Shown piece by piece: positions 1 to 8,818 of a stretch of 64,000 bases of DNA. A program made the translations under genes and the position numbers. Source of the DNA: JACKIC01 sp964392305 (GTDB lineage: Bacteria > Planctomycetota > UBA1135 > UBA2386); the NCBI GenBank assembly GCA_964392305.1, contig CAYMPV010000001.1:329657-393656 (forward strand). Direction: 5' to 3'. Numbering within the stretch: position 1 is the first letter of the stretch; every line of letters starts with the position of its first letter. The notes under the pieces were generated by a model that was not told the DNA's origin, made no database searches, and saw only the letters and a program-made list of their open reading frames with translations.

Positions 1-496
1 GGCCGCAGATCGTGTCGGGCGAGCCCGGCAGGCTCGGCCCGGCGCTGGCGGCGCCGATCATCAGCCGGTTGTGGCCGGTGCCCGGGCACGCCAGCAGTTC
101 GACCAGCACGGCGTCGCCGTTGAAGTAGGCCGAGGTCTGCTGCCACTGTTCGACGTGCAGCAGGTGCTGCGTCTGGAACTGGTTGTCGAGCAGCGAGGTG
201 ATGCGCACGAACGAGCCGTCGGCGCCGGGTTCGCGATTGCCCGACAGCAGGATGCCGGAGTAGTGCAGGCGCAACCACGACGAGGTCGGCACCGAGACCA
301 CCGTCGACCAGACCACCGCGGGAATCCCGCGCGCCGCCGGCGAGGGGTTGTTGTTGGCGACCAGCCCCGAGTCGATCGCCAGCACGTGGTGGCTGCTGAC
401 TTCGTCGACGGCCTGCGCGAGCAGGGATTGGGGGCCGGCGACGCACAGGATGGCGGCGAACAACGTCGGGACGGCTCGGGCGTGGTTGATGAGCAT
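1..496 (-). CDS. Secreted protein of unknown function (5' part only)
   Basis: An open frame starts at the ATG at 494-496 and runs off the left edge of the window without a stop, giving about 165 residues. It begins with a typical signal peptide: a short polar stretch, then a hydrophobic core ending in LLAQA. The mature part reads like a soluble extracellular domain, with segments such as VLAIDSGLVANNN and LLVEQWQQ-like stretches. Codon use is GC-rich at third positions, as in the real genes nearby. I do not recognise the family. A trypsin-like or other secreted hydrolase is possible but not shown by any catalytic motif in the part visible. It is divergent from recN, with about 157 bp between the two starts. 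Confidence 0.7.
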   Translation of the reverse strand, partial: MLINHARAVPTLFAAILCVAGPQSLLAQAVDEVSSHHVLAIDSGLVANNNPSPAARGIPAVVWSTVVSVPTSSWLRLHYSGILLSGNREPGADGSFVRITSLLDNQFQTQHLLHVEQWQQTSAYFNGDAVLVELLACPGTGHNRLMIGAASAGPSLPGSPDTICG

Positions 497-653
497 GGTG
501 TCGTGGAGGCGAGGGGGCGTGAGTGGCGCAGCCACCATAGCCGTTTGCGGTGGCGTGCCCAGTTGGTGCCCCCCGGTGGTGCACAGAGCTGCGGTACACA
601 GTGCTGTGGCGCCCGTGATGGCGCCGCGGCATCCTTCCGCTCCGCACCTCACC

Positions 654-2387
654 ATGCTGCACACCCTCGTCATTCGCAGCCTCGCGCTGATCGAACACGC
701 CGAAGTCCGCCTGGCCGAAGGCCTGACCGTGGTGTCGGGCGAGACCGGTGGCGGCAAGTCGTTGCTGATCACCGCGCTCAAGTTGCTGCGCGGCGAACGC
801 GCCTCGGCCGGTCTGGTGCGCCACGGCGCCGACGAGCTCGAGGTCGATGGTGAATTCCGGCTCGGCGAAGGAGAACGCAGCCGCATCGTCACGCGGCTCG
901 TCGCAGAACTGTGCGGCGGCGCGGTCGAGGAGGGGCTGCTGGTCGTGTCGCGCATGGTCGACCGGCACGGCAAGAGCCGCGTGCGCATCGGCGGTAGACC
1001 GGCGACGCTCGCGGCACTGCGGGAGCTCGGCGCCGTGTTGCTCGAGATCCACGGCCAGGGGGATTCGCGCGCGCTGATGCGGCCCGAGATCCAGAGCGAG
1101 ACGCTCGATGCGTTCGCGGGCACGACGGCGCTGCGGGTGCAGTTCGCGACCGCCTTGCACGCGGCGCGCGCCGCGCAGCAACGGCTGATCGAAGCTTCGG
1201 CCAACGTGCGCGAGCGGCAGCAGCGGCTCGAGTTCCTGCGGTTCCAACGCGGCGTGATGCACGATCTGCAACTGGGTGAAGGAGAACTCGCCGAGCTCGA
1301 GCAGGAACACCAGCTGCTCGGCAATCTCGACGAGATGCGTCAGCGGCTCGACGAGGCCATCGACGTGCTGCAGGACGGCGAGACCAACGCCGCCGATCTG
1401 CTGGCGCGTGCCGGTCGGGCCGTCGCCGAAGCGGCGGCGATCGACCGGCGGCTGCAGGGCGCCGCCGAGCGCATGCAGGAGATCGAACAGCTCGTCGGCG
1501 ACGTCTGCCGCGACCTGCAGTCCGGCCAGGGCCGGCTGGATCTCGATCCGTCGCGGTTGTCGCAAGTCGTCGACCGGCTCGACGAGATCCACACCGCGCT
1601 CAAACGCTTCGGCCCGAGCGAGACCGATTTCCGGCAGCGGTTGCGCGACGTCGAAGTGGAGCTGGCCGCCGCCGAAGAGCTGGCCGCCGATCCCGAGCAG
1701 CTCGCTGCCGCGGTTCGCGAAGCGACCCTGGAGGCTGCCGCGCTCGGTCACAAGCTGGTGCGTGCGCGCGTCAAGGCGAGCCGGCCGTTCGCCGACAGCA
1801 TCCGCGGTGAGCTCGTCGACCTCGGCATGCCGCACGCCGAGATCCGCGTCGCGATCGGCGACGAACCGGCGGCCGAGCGGATGCTCGAGGTCGCCACCGA
1901 TCACGGCCCGAGCGTCGTCGATCTCGAAGTGCGGCTCAATCCGGGCGAACCGTTCCATTCGATGCGCGACACGGCCTCGGGCGGTGAGCTGGCCCGCATC
2001 GTGCTCGCCGTCAAGAAGACGCTCGCCGATCAGGACCGGGTGCCGCTGCTGGTGCTCGACGAGATCGACGCCGAGATCGGCGGACGACTCGGGCTCGCGG
2101 TGGGGCGCAAGCTGCACGACGTGGCGCGGCATCACCAGGTGATCATCGTCACGCACCTCGCGCCCGTGGCCGCGTTCGCCCAGCATCACTTCCTGGTCAA
2201 CAAGGTGGTGAGCGGCAAGGCCGACGACGCGCGTACGCGATCGACAGTGCGGCAACTCGACGCCGGCGAGGTCGAGAAGGAACTCGCGGCGATGGCGACC
2301 GGCGACAGCGCCGACGTCACCGCCCTGCAGCAGGCGCGGCGGCTGGTCGAGAAGGCCCGCGCCGCGTTGGGTGAGGCCGACGGCTGA
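654..2387 (+). CDS. recN: DNA repair protein RecN (SMC-like ATPase)
   Basis: RecN is a cytoplasmic SMC-like ATPase that acts in double-strand break repair. The 577-residue protein has the family's layout. The start is MLHTLVIRSLALIEH, with the Walker A motif GETGGGKS near residues 30-37. A long Glu/Arg/Ala-rich coiled coil follows in the middle. The ABC signature ASGGELAR lies near residue 441 and the Walker B motif VLDEIDAEIGG near residue 467. The open frame extends further upstream, but family alignment places the start at this ATG. The length matches typical RecN (about 550-580). It is followed after 24 bp by a convergent gene on the other strand. Confidence 0.96.
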   Translation: MLHTLVIRSLALIEHAEVRLAEGLTVVSGETGGGKSLLITALKLLRGERASAGLVRHGADELEVDGEFRLGEGERSRIVTRLVAELCGGAVEEGLLVVSRMVDRHGKSRVRIGGRPATLAALRELGAVLLEIHGQGDSRALMRPEIQSETLDAFAGTTALRVQFATALHAARAAQQRLIEASANVRERQQRLEFLRFQRGVMHDLQLGEGELAELEQEHQLLGNLDEMRQRLDEAIDVLQDGETNAADLLARAGRAVAEAAAIDRRLQGAAERMQEIEQLVGDVCRDLQSGQGRLDLDPSRLSQVVDRLDEIHTALKRFGPSETDFRQRLRDVEVELAAAEELAADPEQLAAAVREATLEAAALGHKLVRARVKASRPFADSIRGELVDLGMPHAEIRVAIGDEPAAERMLEVATDHGPSVVDLEVRLNPGEPFHSMRDTASGGELARIVLAVKKTLADQDRVPLLVLDEIDAEIGGRLGLAVGRKLHDVARHHQVIIVTHLAPVAAFAQHHFLVNKVVSGKADDARTRSTVRQLDAGEVEKELAAMATGDSADVTALQQARRLVEKARAALGEADG

Positions 2388-2411
2388 TCGGCCGTACGGA
2401 ACCCGATCCGG

Positions 2412-2882
2412 TCAGAACGGGATGTCGCCGGGATCGATGCGCCGCGGTGTTTCACGTTCGTTCACCACGTCGTTGCTGGAGACCGCGTCCTCGCCGGCGT
2501 GGCGGTAGCCGTCGTAGGGCACCTCGTTGCGCCGCACGGTCTCGCCGGTCGGAGCCTGGTATTCCGCCGGGCGGATGTCGACCAGCACCTGGCGATCTTC
2601 GAGATCCGCGGGGTCGACCTGCACCTTGCCGCTCGCCGGCAGGCCGAGCGCCTGGAACACCAGCCGCACGCGTGGCCTGCCGCGCGTGCTGAACACCAGG
2701 CTGTCCCACGCGGCTTGTTTGCCGACGTGTTGGCCCTCGGCGACCACCAGGCGCAGCGACCAGCGCTGGTCGCCGCCGCGGGTGATGCCCTGGCGCACCT
2801 CGGCGATGCGACACAAGTAGGTCCCCTGGGGCACGGTGACGTAGTCGGACATTTGGTTCTTGGCGTCGAAGTCGATTTCCAT
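2412..2882 (-). CDS. DUF669-like protein (phage-type ssDNA-associated family)
   Basis: This is a 156-residue soluble protein. The start is set by a good Shine-Dalgarno (AAGGAG, 6 nt before the ATG). The N-terminus MEIDFDAKNQMSDYVTVPQGTY and the following beta-rich core (YLCRIAEVRQGITRGGDQRWSLRLVV) resemble DUF669 proteins. That family is best known from phage recombination modules and is found beside single-strand annealing proteins. The C-terminus is charged and ends in DPGDIPF, which recalls the acidic DDDIPF-type tails of single-stranded DNA-binding proteins. The family assignment is from memory of sequence character. It is convergent with recN, a setting that fits DNA metabolism, but no function is proven. 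Confidence 0.7.
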   Translation of the reverse strand: MEIDFDAKNQMSDYVTVPQGTYLCRIAEVRQGITRGGDQRWSLRLVVAEGQHVGKQAAWDSLVFSTRGRPRVRLVFQALGLPASGKVQVDPADLEDRQVLVDIRPAEYQAPTGETVRRNEVPYDGYRHAGEDAVSSNDVVNERETPRRIDPGDIPF

Positions 2883-3048
2883 GCTTGCTCCTTCTCGTGT
2901 GGGGCGCGAAGGCGCCCATCCTGGTAGTGGTCGCGTCGACCTCGCCGTCACAGTGTTCTGCGCTTTTCGCGTCGGCTGTCGTAGCCTCTGTGGGCGAAAC
3001 CCTCCCGCCGTGGTTCTCTCTCCGACCGTCGCTGCCGTGCCCGAATCG

Positions 3049-3900
3049 ATGTCAGCCCGCCGCTACCTGGCGATGGCCCGGCAGCACTACGAGAACTTCC
3101 CGGTCGGGTCGTGGTTGTTGCCGCGTGCGGCACGGCGACACCTGCACCGCATCTACGCGTTCGCGCGCACCGCCGACGACCTCGCCGACGAACATCGCGA
3201 CGCCCAGGGTCTGCGCGACTTCCGCGCCGACTTCCTGGCCCACGTGCACGGCGAACGCCGGGACGTGCCGCTGTTCGTCGATCTGGTGACGACGTTGCGC
3301 GAGTGTGGGCTGGAGCTTCATCTGTTCACCGACCTGCTCGACGCGTTCGACCAGGACCTCGTGCAGCGCCGCTACGACGAACCGCAGCTGCTCGACTACT
3401 GCCGCCGTTCGGCGGATCCGGTCGGCCGGCTGGTGTTGCGCGTCAGCGGTTACCGCGACGCGGAGCTCGACCGGCTCTCCGATCGCATCTGCACCGCGCT
3501 GCAACTGCTCAATCACCTGCAGGACCTCGGCGAAGACCTGCGGGAACGCGACCGCATCTACTTCCCGACCGCCGATCTGCAGCGTTTCGGCGTCGACGAG
3601 GCGCAGTTGCTGGCGCCGGTCGCCGACGACGCGGTGCGCGCGTTGGTGCGGCACTGGGCCGAGCGCCTCGCCGCCGACTTCGCGGTCGGTTGGGAACTGA
3701 CCGAACGCGTGCGCGGCCGGCTGCGGCTCGAGCTGCGGGCGATCCTGCGCGGCGCCGCCGCGGTGTTGCAGCGCATGCAGGCCGAACGCGGCGACGTGCT
3801 CGGTGGGCGTGTGCACCTGCGCAAACGCGAGCGGTTGGCCACGGTGCTGGCGGCGCTGTTCGTGCGTCGGGCGCCACGGTGGCCACGGAGCTGGTCTTGA
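3049..3900 (+). CDS. hpnC: Squalene synthase subunit HpnC
   Basis: HpnC converts the presqualene-diphosphate-derived intermediate to hydroxysqualene in the HpnCDE route from farnesyl diphosphate to squalene. The 283-residue protein has the all-alpha isoprenoid synthase fold. The first Asp-rich motif DDLADE is near residue 43 and the second, LNHLQDLGED, near residue 154, with ARHLHRIYAFARTADDLAD around the first. Its start is the ATG at 3049; an in-frame GTG 12 bp upstream is a possible alternative. It heads the hpnC-hpnD-hpnE operon, and the hpnD start overlaps its 3' end. Confidence 0.93.
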   Translation: MSARRYLAMARQHYENFPVGSWLLPRAARRHLHRIYAFARTADDLADEHRDAQGLRDFRADFLAHVHGERRDVPLFVDLVTTLRECGLELHLFTDLLDAFDQDLVQRRYDEPQLLDYCRRSADPVGRLVLRVSGYRDAELDRLSDRICTALQLLNHLQDLGEDLRERDRIYFPTADLQRFGVDEAQLLAPVADDAVRALVRHWAERLAADFAVGWELTERVRGRLRLELRAILRGAAAVLQRMQAERGDVLGGRVHLRKRERLATVLAALFVRRAPRWPRSWS

Positions 3901-4787
3901 GCGCGGCGCAGGCGTTGCCGCCGGGCGCCGGTTTGCGGCCCGAAGAGATCACCGCGCGGTCGGGGTCCAGTTTCCTCGCGGGCTTCCTGTGCCTCGATGC
4001 GACCCGCCGCGAGGGCATGACCGCGATCTACGCGTTCTGCCGCGTCGCCGACGACGCCGCCGACGACGCGCCCGACGTCGACACCGGTCGCCGACACCTG
4101 CAGTTCTGGCGCGAAGAACTCGACGCGGCCGCCGCCGGAACGCCGCGCACGCCGGTCGGCGTGGCCCTGCACAGGACGATGCAGCGGTTCGGCGCGATCG
4201 GCGACCCGCTGCACGGACTGCTGCGCGGCATGGCGATGGACCTGCAGCCGGCGGGTTTCGCCGACGAAGCGGGTCTGCGCGAATACTGCCACCTGGTGGC
4301 GTCGTGTGTCGGTCGCGCCTGCCTGCCGGTGCTCGGCGCCAAGGCGCCGGCGGCGGTCGGTTACGCCGACGCGCTGGGTCAGGCGCTGCAGCTGACCAAC
4401 ATCCTGCGCGACCTGCGCGCCGACGCCGAGCAAGGACGGGTCTACGTGCCGCGCGACTGGCTGCAGCAATGCGGTGTCGAGCCGCAGTGGCTGCGCGGCC
4501 AAGGAGCCGACGCGGTCTACGCTGCAGACGGCCCGATGGCGCAGTTGACGGGCCGGCTGGCGCAGGCGGCGCGCGGCGACTTCGCCAGGGCGCGCACGCT
4601 GCTGCGTTCGCTGCCGCGCGGTGATCAGCGCGCGTTGGTCTCGGCGCGGATCATGGGTGCGGTCTACGCCAGCTTGTTGACGCGGCTCGAACGGCGGCGC
4701 GGCGAGCTGCGGCTGCCGCGCGCGCGCGTCGGCAGGTGGCGCAAGCTGTGGTTGGCCGGCGCGGTGGCGCTCGGAGTGCGGGCGTGA
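3879..4787 (+). CDS. hpnD: Presqualene diphosphate synthase HpnD
   Basis: HpnD joins two farnesyl diphosphates to presqualene diphosphate, the first step of the HpnCDE pathway. The 302-residue protein carries DDAADDAPD near residue 58 and LTNILRDLRADAEQGRVYVP near residue 171. These are the two Mg-diphosphate binding motifs of the trans-head-to-head prenyl synthase family. The preferred start is the GTG at 3879, inside the end of hpnC. A TTG overlapping the hpnC stop at 3897 is a shorter alternative. The stop overlaps the GTG start of hpnE (GTGA), which indicates translational coupling. Confidence 0.93.
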   Translation: MATELVLSAAQALPPGAGLRPEEITARSGSSFLAGFLCLDATRREGMTAIYAFCRVADDAADDAPDVDTGRRHLQFWREELDAAAAGTPRTPVGVALHRTMQRFGAIGDPLHGLLRGMAMDLQPAGFADEAGLREYCHLVASCVGRACLPVLGAKAPAAVGYADALGQALQLTNILRDLRADAEQGRVYVPRDWLQQCGVEPQWLRGQGADAVYAADGPMAQLTGRLAQAARGDFARARTLLRSLPRGDQRALVSARIMGAVYASLLTRLERRRGELRLPRARVGRWRKLWLAGAVALGVRA

Positions 4788-6085
4788 CCACGTTCGTGCT
4801 CGGCGGCGGCGTGGCCGGGCTGGTGGCGGCGTTCGGCCTGCTCGATCGTGGCCATCGCGTGGTGCTGCTCGAGTCGCGCGCCTGGCTCGGTGGTCGCGCG
4901 TTCTCGTCGCCGGATCGTCGGTTCGGGCGCGACCTCGACAATGGTCCGCATGCGATGCTCGGCTGTTACCGGGCGATGCGTTCGCTGCTGCGGCGCATTG
5001 GCACGGATGGCGACTTCCAGCAGGACGCGCGGCTGCAGATGGCCTACCGGCGAGCCGGCGGCGGGGTCGACCGCCTGAGCCTGTCGCGGCTGCCCGCGCC
5101 GTTGGCGATGCCCGCGGCGTTGTGGCGGCTGCGGCTCGACCGGCGCACCAAGCTCGTTGCCCTGCGCGGCATGGTGAAGTCGCTGCTCGGTGCACCCGCC
5201 TCGTGGACCGTCGCCGACTGGCTCGATCGCAACGGCCAGCGCGGTGAACCGGACGCACTGCTGTGGCGCCCGCTGTGTCGCGCGATCATGAACGTCGAAC
5301 CCGAGCTCGCATCGGCGCGGAGTTTCCTGGGCACGCTGCGCGAGGCGTTCTCGGGCAGCGCCGCGATGGCTGCGTTCTGGTTGCCGAAGAAGCCGTGGTG
5401 CGAGGTCCTCGGCGAACCCGCGCGGCGCGCGCTGCTGGCGGCGGGGGCGGAGGTCCGGTGCGGCGAGCGGGTCATCGCACTGCAGCGGCAAGACTGCCGC
5501 ATCATCCGCATCAGCACGCCGGTCGGCGACCACGACGTCGCCGCGGGGGATCTCGTCGTCGGTGCCTTGCCGTGGTTCGCGCTGACGAGGCTGATCGGCG
5601 AGGAATCGCGCGTCGCGGCGCTCGCGAGTTCACCGATCGTCAGCGCGTACTTCGAACTGAACGACGGCGCGCCGTTGCTCACCGACGACGGCCCGGTGGT
5701 CGCGCTCGTCGATGGCGACCCGTTCCACTTCCTGCTGCGCACGCCCGGCGGCTCGCCGCGCCACTTCGCGTTGCTGTCGGGCGGCAGTCGGGCGTTCGAC
5801 GGGCAGACGGTGGCGGCGATCGAGCAACTGGCGCGTGAGCAACTGGCGCGCTTCTACCCAGGAGTGCAGGTGGCGGCGACGGTGCGCATTCGCAAGGAGC
5901 AACACGCGACGTTCGTCAACTCGCCGCAGGACGAAAGCGCACGGCCCGCGCCGGGCGCCAGCGTGCCGGGCTTCGACAACCTGCGGGTCTGCGGCGATTG
6001 GACCGCGACCGGGCTGCCGGCCACGCTCGAGGGTGCGGCGCGGTCGGCGGAGATGCTGCTGCGAGAAGTCGATCGGGTGCGCTGA
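4784..6085 (+). CDS. hpnE: Hydroxysqualene dehydroxylase HpnE (FAD-dependent)
   Basis: HpnE reduces hydroxysqualene to squalene, the last step of the three-gene pathway. The 433-residue protein begins with an FAD/NAD dinucleotide-binding fold: VLGGGVAGLVAAFGLLDRGHRVVLLESR, with the GxGxxG motif at residues 6-11 and the acidic residue at the end of the second strand. The C-terminal FAD contact region reads LRVCGDWTATGLPATLEGA. The GTG start overlaps the hpnD stop. The three genes together suggest squalene supply for hopanoids or other triterpenoids. No squalene-hopene cyclase is in the window. Confidence 0.93.
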   Translation: MTTFVLGGGVAGLVAAFGLLDRGHRVVLLESRAWLGGRAFSSPDRRFGRDLDNGPHAMLGCYRAMRSLLRRIGTDGDFQQDARLQMAYRRAGGGVDRLSLSRLPAPLAMPAALWRLRLDRRTKLVALRGMVKSLLGAPASWTVADWLDRNGQRGEPDALLWRPLCRAIMNVEPELASARSFLGTLREAFSGSAAMAAFWLPKKPWCEVLGEPARRALLAAGAEVRCGERVIALQRQDCRIIRISTPVGDHDVAAGDLVVGALPWFALTRLIGEESRVAALASSPIVSAYFELNDGAPLLTDDGPVVALVDGDPFHFLLRTPGGSPRHFALLSGGSRAFDGQTVAAIEQLAREQLARFYPGVQVAATVRIRKEQHATFVNSPQDESARPAPGASVPGFDNLRVCGDWTATGLPATLEGAARSAEMLLREVDRVR

Positions 6086-6116
6086 TCGCGCGGTGTTCGC
6101 TGCCCTTGCCCGATCC

Positions 6117-6944
6117 TCAGTAATCCGAGGCGGGCCCGTAGTAGCCGCCGTTGTTGGCGCGCAAGACATCGTCCAGAGCCATGACGGCGCCCAGGGACAC
6201 CGCGGTGCGGCCGTTGGGACCGAGGCTGAACAGGTCGTAGTCGCTGTTGACCGGGAACAGGAAGCGGTCGCGGCGGCGCGTCTGCACGGCCGGCACGCCA
6301 GTGAACACCTGCGCCGAGGGAAAGGAAGCCAACGTCGTGCGCAGCGACTGTAGTTCCTGATTCGAGATCTCACGACTGGCGTGTGTCGAGACGGCATCGC
6401 CGATCTGACGGCTGCGTTCTGCAGCAATCGCCGATGCGTGCCCATCGCTGGTGGCGGCGGCGATCCCCGTCGTGCCCGACGCATTGCTGCCGTTCGCGGC
6501 GCCGCCGTTCGCGTTGCCGTTCGCGTTGCCGGTCGCGTTCCCGCTCCCGGTTGATCCCATGGGCGCACCAGCATCGGAAGAAGGCGCCGCGATCGCGGCA
6601 GGGTCCACCAACCCCGCCTCGACGGCCCAGTCCAGGCCGTCGCCCGTACCGTCTTCGTAGTTGAAGTAGCAGTAGGGGACACCCCAAGGATCACGCTTGC
6701 CGCCGAAGCCGACCTGGAACAGCGTCAGCGGAAAGTGTCCCTCGTTGCGCGCGCTGTAGGCGTCGATCGCCTGCGCGATCGTGATCAGCTCCTGCTCGGC
6801 CTTGCGCAGGCGTGCGGTGGTCAGGGCAGTGCGGTACTGCGGGATCAGGATCCCGGCGAGCACGGCCAGGATCAGGACCACGATCATGATCTCGACGAGG
6901 GTGAAGCCTCGTTCGGACCGGGGGAATCCCCTATGGGCGAACAC
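6117..6944 (-). CDS. Type IV pilin/pseudopilin with Gly/Asn/Ala-rich insert
   Basis: The protein has a class III (prepilin) signal: a short basic leader ending in RG, then FTLVEIMIVVLILAVLAGILIPQY with the invariant Glu at +5. Prepilin peptidase would cut between G and F. This marks a type IV pilin or type II secretion pseudopilin of the GspG/PulG type. A low-complexity stretch built of GNA/NGN repeats sits in the middle (bases about 6484-6560) and may be a flexible linker. The C-terminus contains DSDYDLFSLGPNG-like residues seen in GspG-type proteins. The start is uncertain. I use the GTG at 6944, which gives a normal short leader; a TTG at 7013 would add 23 residues. It is convergent with hpnE. 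Confidence 0.85.
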   Translation of the reverse strand: MFAHRGFPRSERGFTLVEIMIVVLILAVLAGILIPQYRTALTTARLRKAEQELITIAQAIDAYSARNEGHFPLTLFQVGFGGKRDPWGVPYCYFNYEDGTGDGLDWAVEAGLVDPAAIAAPSSDAGAPMGSTGSGNATGNANGNANGGAANGSNASGTTGIAAATSDGHASAIAAERSRQIGDAVSTHASREISNQELQSLRTTLASFPSAQVFTGVPAVQTRRRDRFLFPVNSDYDLFSLGPNGRTAVSLGAVMALDDVLRANNGGYYGPASDY

Positions 6945-7028
6945 AGCCCCAGCTATCGACGTGTCGGCGCGATCGGCTTGACGGGGGCGGAGCCTGTTTC
7001 CGGGCCAGGGCAAAGGCCCACCGCGGGA

Positions 7029-8738
7029 TCACTCGATATGCACGTGCCTGCCGCCGTTCTCCTCGGCCATCGGGCGCAGGAAGTCGGTGTCGTTCTTGTC
7101 GCCGAAGGTGATGCAGTTGATGGCGATACGACGCAGCCGGTTGGTCTCGCGCACGCGCCGTCGGATCTCGTCCTTGTCGGTGATCGGTCCCGCGGTCGGG
7201 GCGCCGTCGGTGATCACGTAGAGGGTGTCGAAGGCGGTGTCGTAGTACTTGTCGTGGATGCCGCGGCCCGAGAACTCCAGGGCCTTGTCGAGCGCGCCGT
7301 AGATGTTGGTCGCGCCGCTGGGGCGCAGGTTGCGCAGGAAGTTGGCGACCAGGTCGTCGCGGCTGCCGTCGTCGAGCTTGACCAGCGCGGGTCGGTTGCC
7401 TTCTTGCCGCCAGACGCGCACCTCGTCGCTGAACACCACGAGGTTGATCAGCGTGCCGTCGGGCAGCGACATGATCAGCTTCTCGAGCTCGCTGACGACG
7501 AGTGCGGCTTTGGTGGTGGTCTGGCCGGCCGGTGCGGCGGTGGTGCGCGCCTGCAGCGTGATCGGCTCCGCCATCGACCCGCTGAAGTCGAGCACGAACA
7601 GCACGCGGTCGGACTCGACGTCGATCTTGAAGAACTTCTCGTACTTGTCAGCCAGTGGCGGGGCCTCGCCGGCGGCGAGTTTGGGCTGGACCTTGAAGCC
7701 GGCGCCTTCCTTGGCCCAGAACTCCTTCCACGGCGCGATGCTGCCGTGCACGACGCTCTGCCCGGTGAGACCTTCGAGCAGCCGGTGCAGGCGCATGTCC
7801 ATCGCCCACGGGTCCTTCTTGCGGCCGAGTTCGGCGTCGAGGCCGCGGATCAACACGGGGATCGCCGCCTTGCACTTGCAGTTGGCGAGCGCGAACGCCG
7901 CCGCGTTGCGCACCTGCCAGACCTTGTCGCGCACCAGCAGTTCGTCGAGCTTGCCGAACACCTGGTCGCGCAGCGCCAGCACGTCACCGGTCGGGTCCTT
8001 GCCTAGCGTCTCGTCGACGTGCGGCTGCAGCGCTTCGCCGAGCGCGCTGGCGGCGGCGATGCGCACGTTGGGTTCCTTGTCGCGCAGCAGCTCGAGCAGC
8101 GTCGGCACCAGCTCGAGCGAAGCGCTCTTGGCCATCGCGTTGACGGCCTTGACGCGCAGATCCGACGGCATCGCCTGGCAGGCCCGCAGCAGCGCCAGGT
8201 GCGCCTCGATGCTGGTGTGGCCGCCGAGCACGCGCAGCGCGGCGGCGGCGTTTCGCTGGCCCTCGCTGCCTTCCTTGCGCACGTCCCTGGCCTCGAGCAT
8301 GCCGAGCAGCCACGGCAGGATGCCTTCGCCGGTCATGGTGCGCAGCTGCGCGCTGGCCAGCTCACGCACGCGCCACGGCTGCAGCTCGCGGTGGAAGTCG
8401 AGCATCTCGGTGGCGGTGTGCGCACCCGGGGGCATCGGCTCGACGCTGGCGGCGACGAACAGCAGCCGCGCCGCGGTCAGCGTGTTCCACTTCGCCATCT
8501 TCTGCATCAACGCGTCGACCGTGTTGAGCGCCGCCTCGTCGGTGCGATCCTCCTTGACGAGTCGGAAGGCGCCCTTCTTGTAGTCCTCGAGCCAGCTGGT
8601 GAACGCCAGGATGTCGGCGGCCAGGACCGGGTCCTCGGCGGTGGGATCCTCACCGGGTTTGGGGGGCTGCTTCTGGCCCAGGATCGGCGCGGCGGCGGAC
8701 AGCAGGCAGAGGGCGACGGGCCCGAGGCGGAACGACAT
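7029..8738 (-). CDS. Secreted HEAT-repeat and von Willebrand factor A domain protein
   Basis: The 569-residue protein starts with a signal peptide (MSFRLGPVALCLLSAAAPILGQ). An alpha-helical, HEAT-like part follows, roughly residues 120-330, with repeats such as PSDLRVKAVNAMAKSASLELVPTLLELL. The C-terminal third is a von Willebrand factor A domain with the MIDAS motif DFSGSM near residue 383, a Thr in the SGATN loop and the DGAPT motif. Such proteins are common in planctomycetes and probably serve in protein-protein contact outside the cytoplasm. The start at 8738 is chosen because it opens the signal peptide. It lies downstream of the serpin gene on the same strand. Confidence 0.85.
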   Translation of the reverse strand: MSFRLGPVALCLLSAAAPILGQKQPPKPGEDPTAEDPVLAADILAFTSWLEDYKKGAFRLVKEDRTDEAALNTVDALMQKMAKWNTLTAARLLFVAASVEPMPPGAHTATEMLDFHRELQPWRVRELASAQLRTMTGEGILPWLLGMLEARDVRKEGSEGQRNAAAALRVLGGHTSIEAHLALLRACQAMPSDLRVKAVNAMAKSASLELVPTLLELLRDKEPNVRIAAASALGEALQPHVDETLGKDPTGDVLALRDQVFGKLDELLVRDKVWQVRNAAAFALANCKCKAAIPVLIRGLDAELGRKKDPWAMDMRLHRLLEGLTGQSVVHGSIAPWKEFWAKEGAGFKVQPKLAAGEAPPLADKYEKFFKIDVESDRVLFVLDFSGSMAEPITLQARTTAAPAGQTTTKAALVVSELEKLIMSLPDGTLINLVVFSDEVRVWRQEGNRPALVKLDDGSRDDLVANFLRNLRPSGATNIYGALDKALEFSGRGIHDKYYDTAFDTLYVITDGAPTAGPITDKDEIRRRVRETNRLRRIAINCITFGDKNDTDFLRPMAEENGGRHVHIE

Positions 8739-8790
8739 GGCCGCAGGTCTACGGCGAGCGGGCGGCGCTCGCCAGCCCCGGTCGGTCACC

Positions 8791-8818
8791 GCGGCGTCAT
8801 TGCGGCGTCATTGCGGCG
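8791..8818. repeat. 11 bp tandem duplication spanning the serpin stop codon
   Basis: The unit gcggcgtcatt occurs twice in a row, followed by a partial third copy. On the minus strand each unit carries the TGA, so the stop codon region of the serpin gene has been duplicated. The true stop is the upstream copy at 8808-8810. The same kind of short tandem duplication at a stop codon is seen at nadE. Confidence 0.85.

Noticed and set aside
71..853. 260-codon plus-strand open frame at the left edge
   Set aside because: The minus-strand frame has a signal peptide and protein-like composition; this one overlaps the start of recN in another frame.
3558..5258. 566-codon minus-strand open frame opposite hpnC, hpnD and hpnE
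   Set aside because: The plus strand carries three recognised enzymes with motifs; the opposite frame has none.
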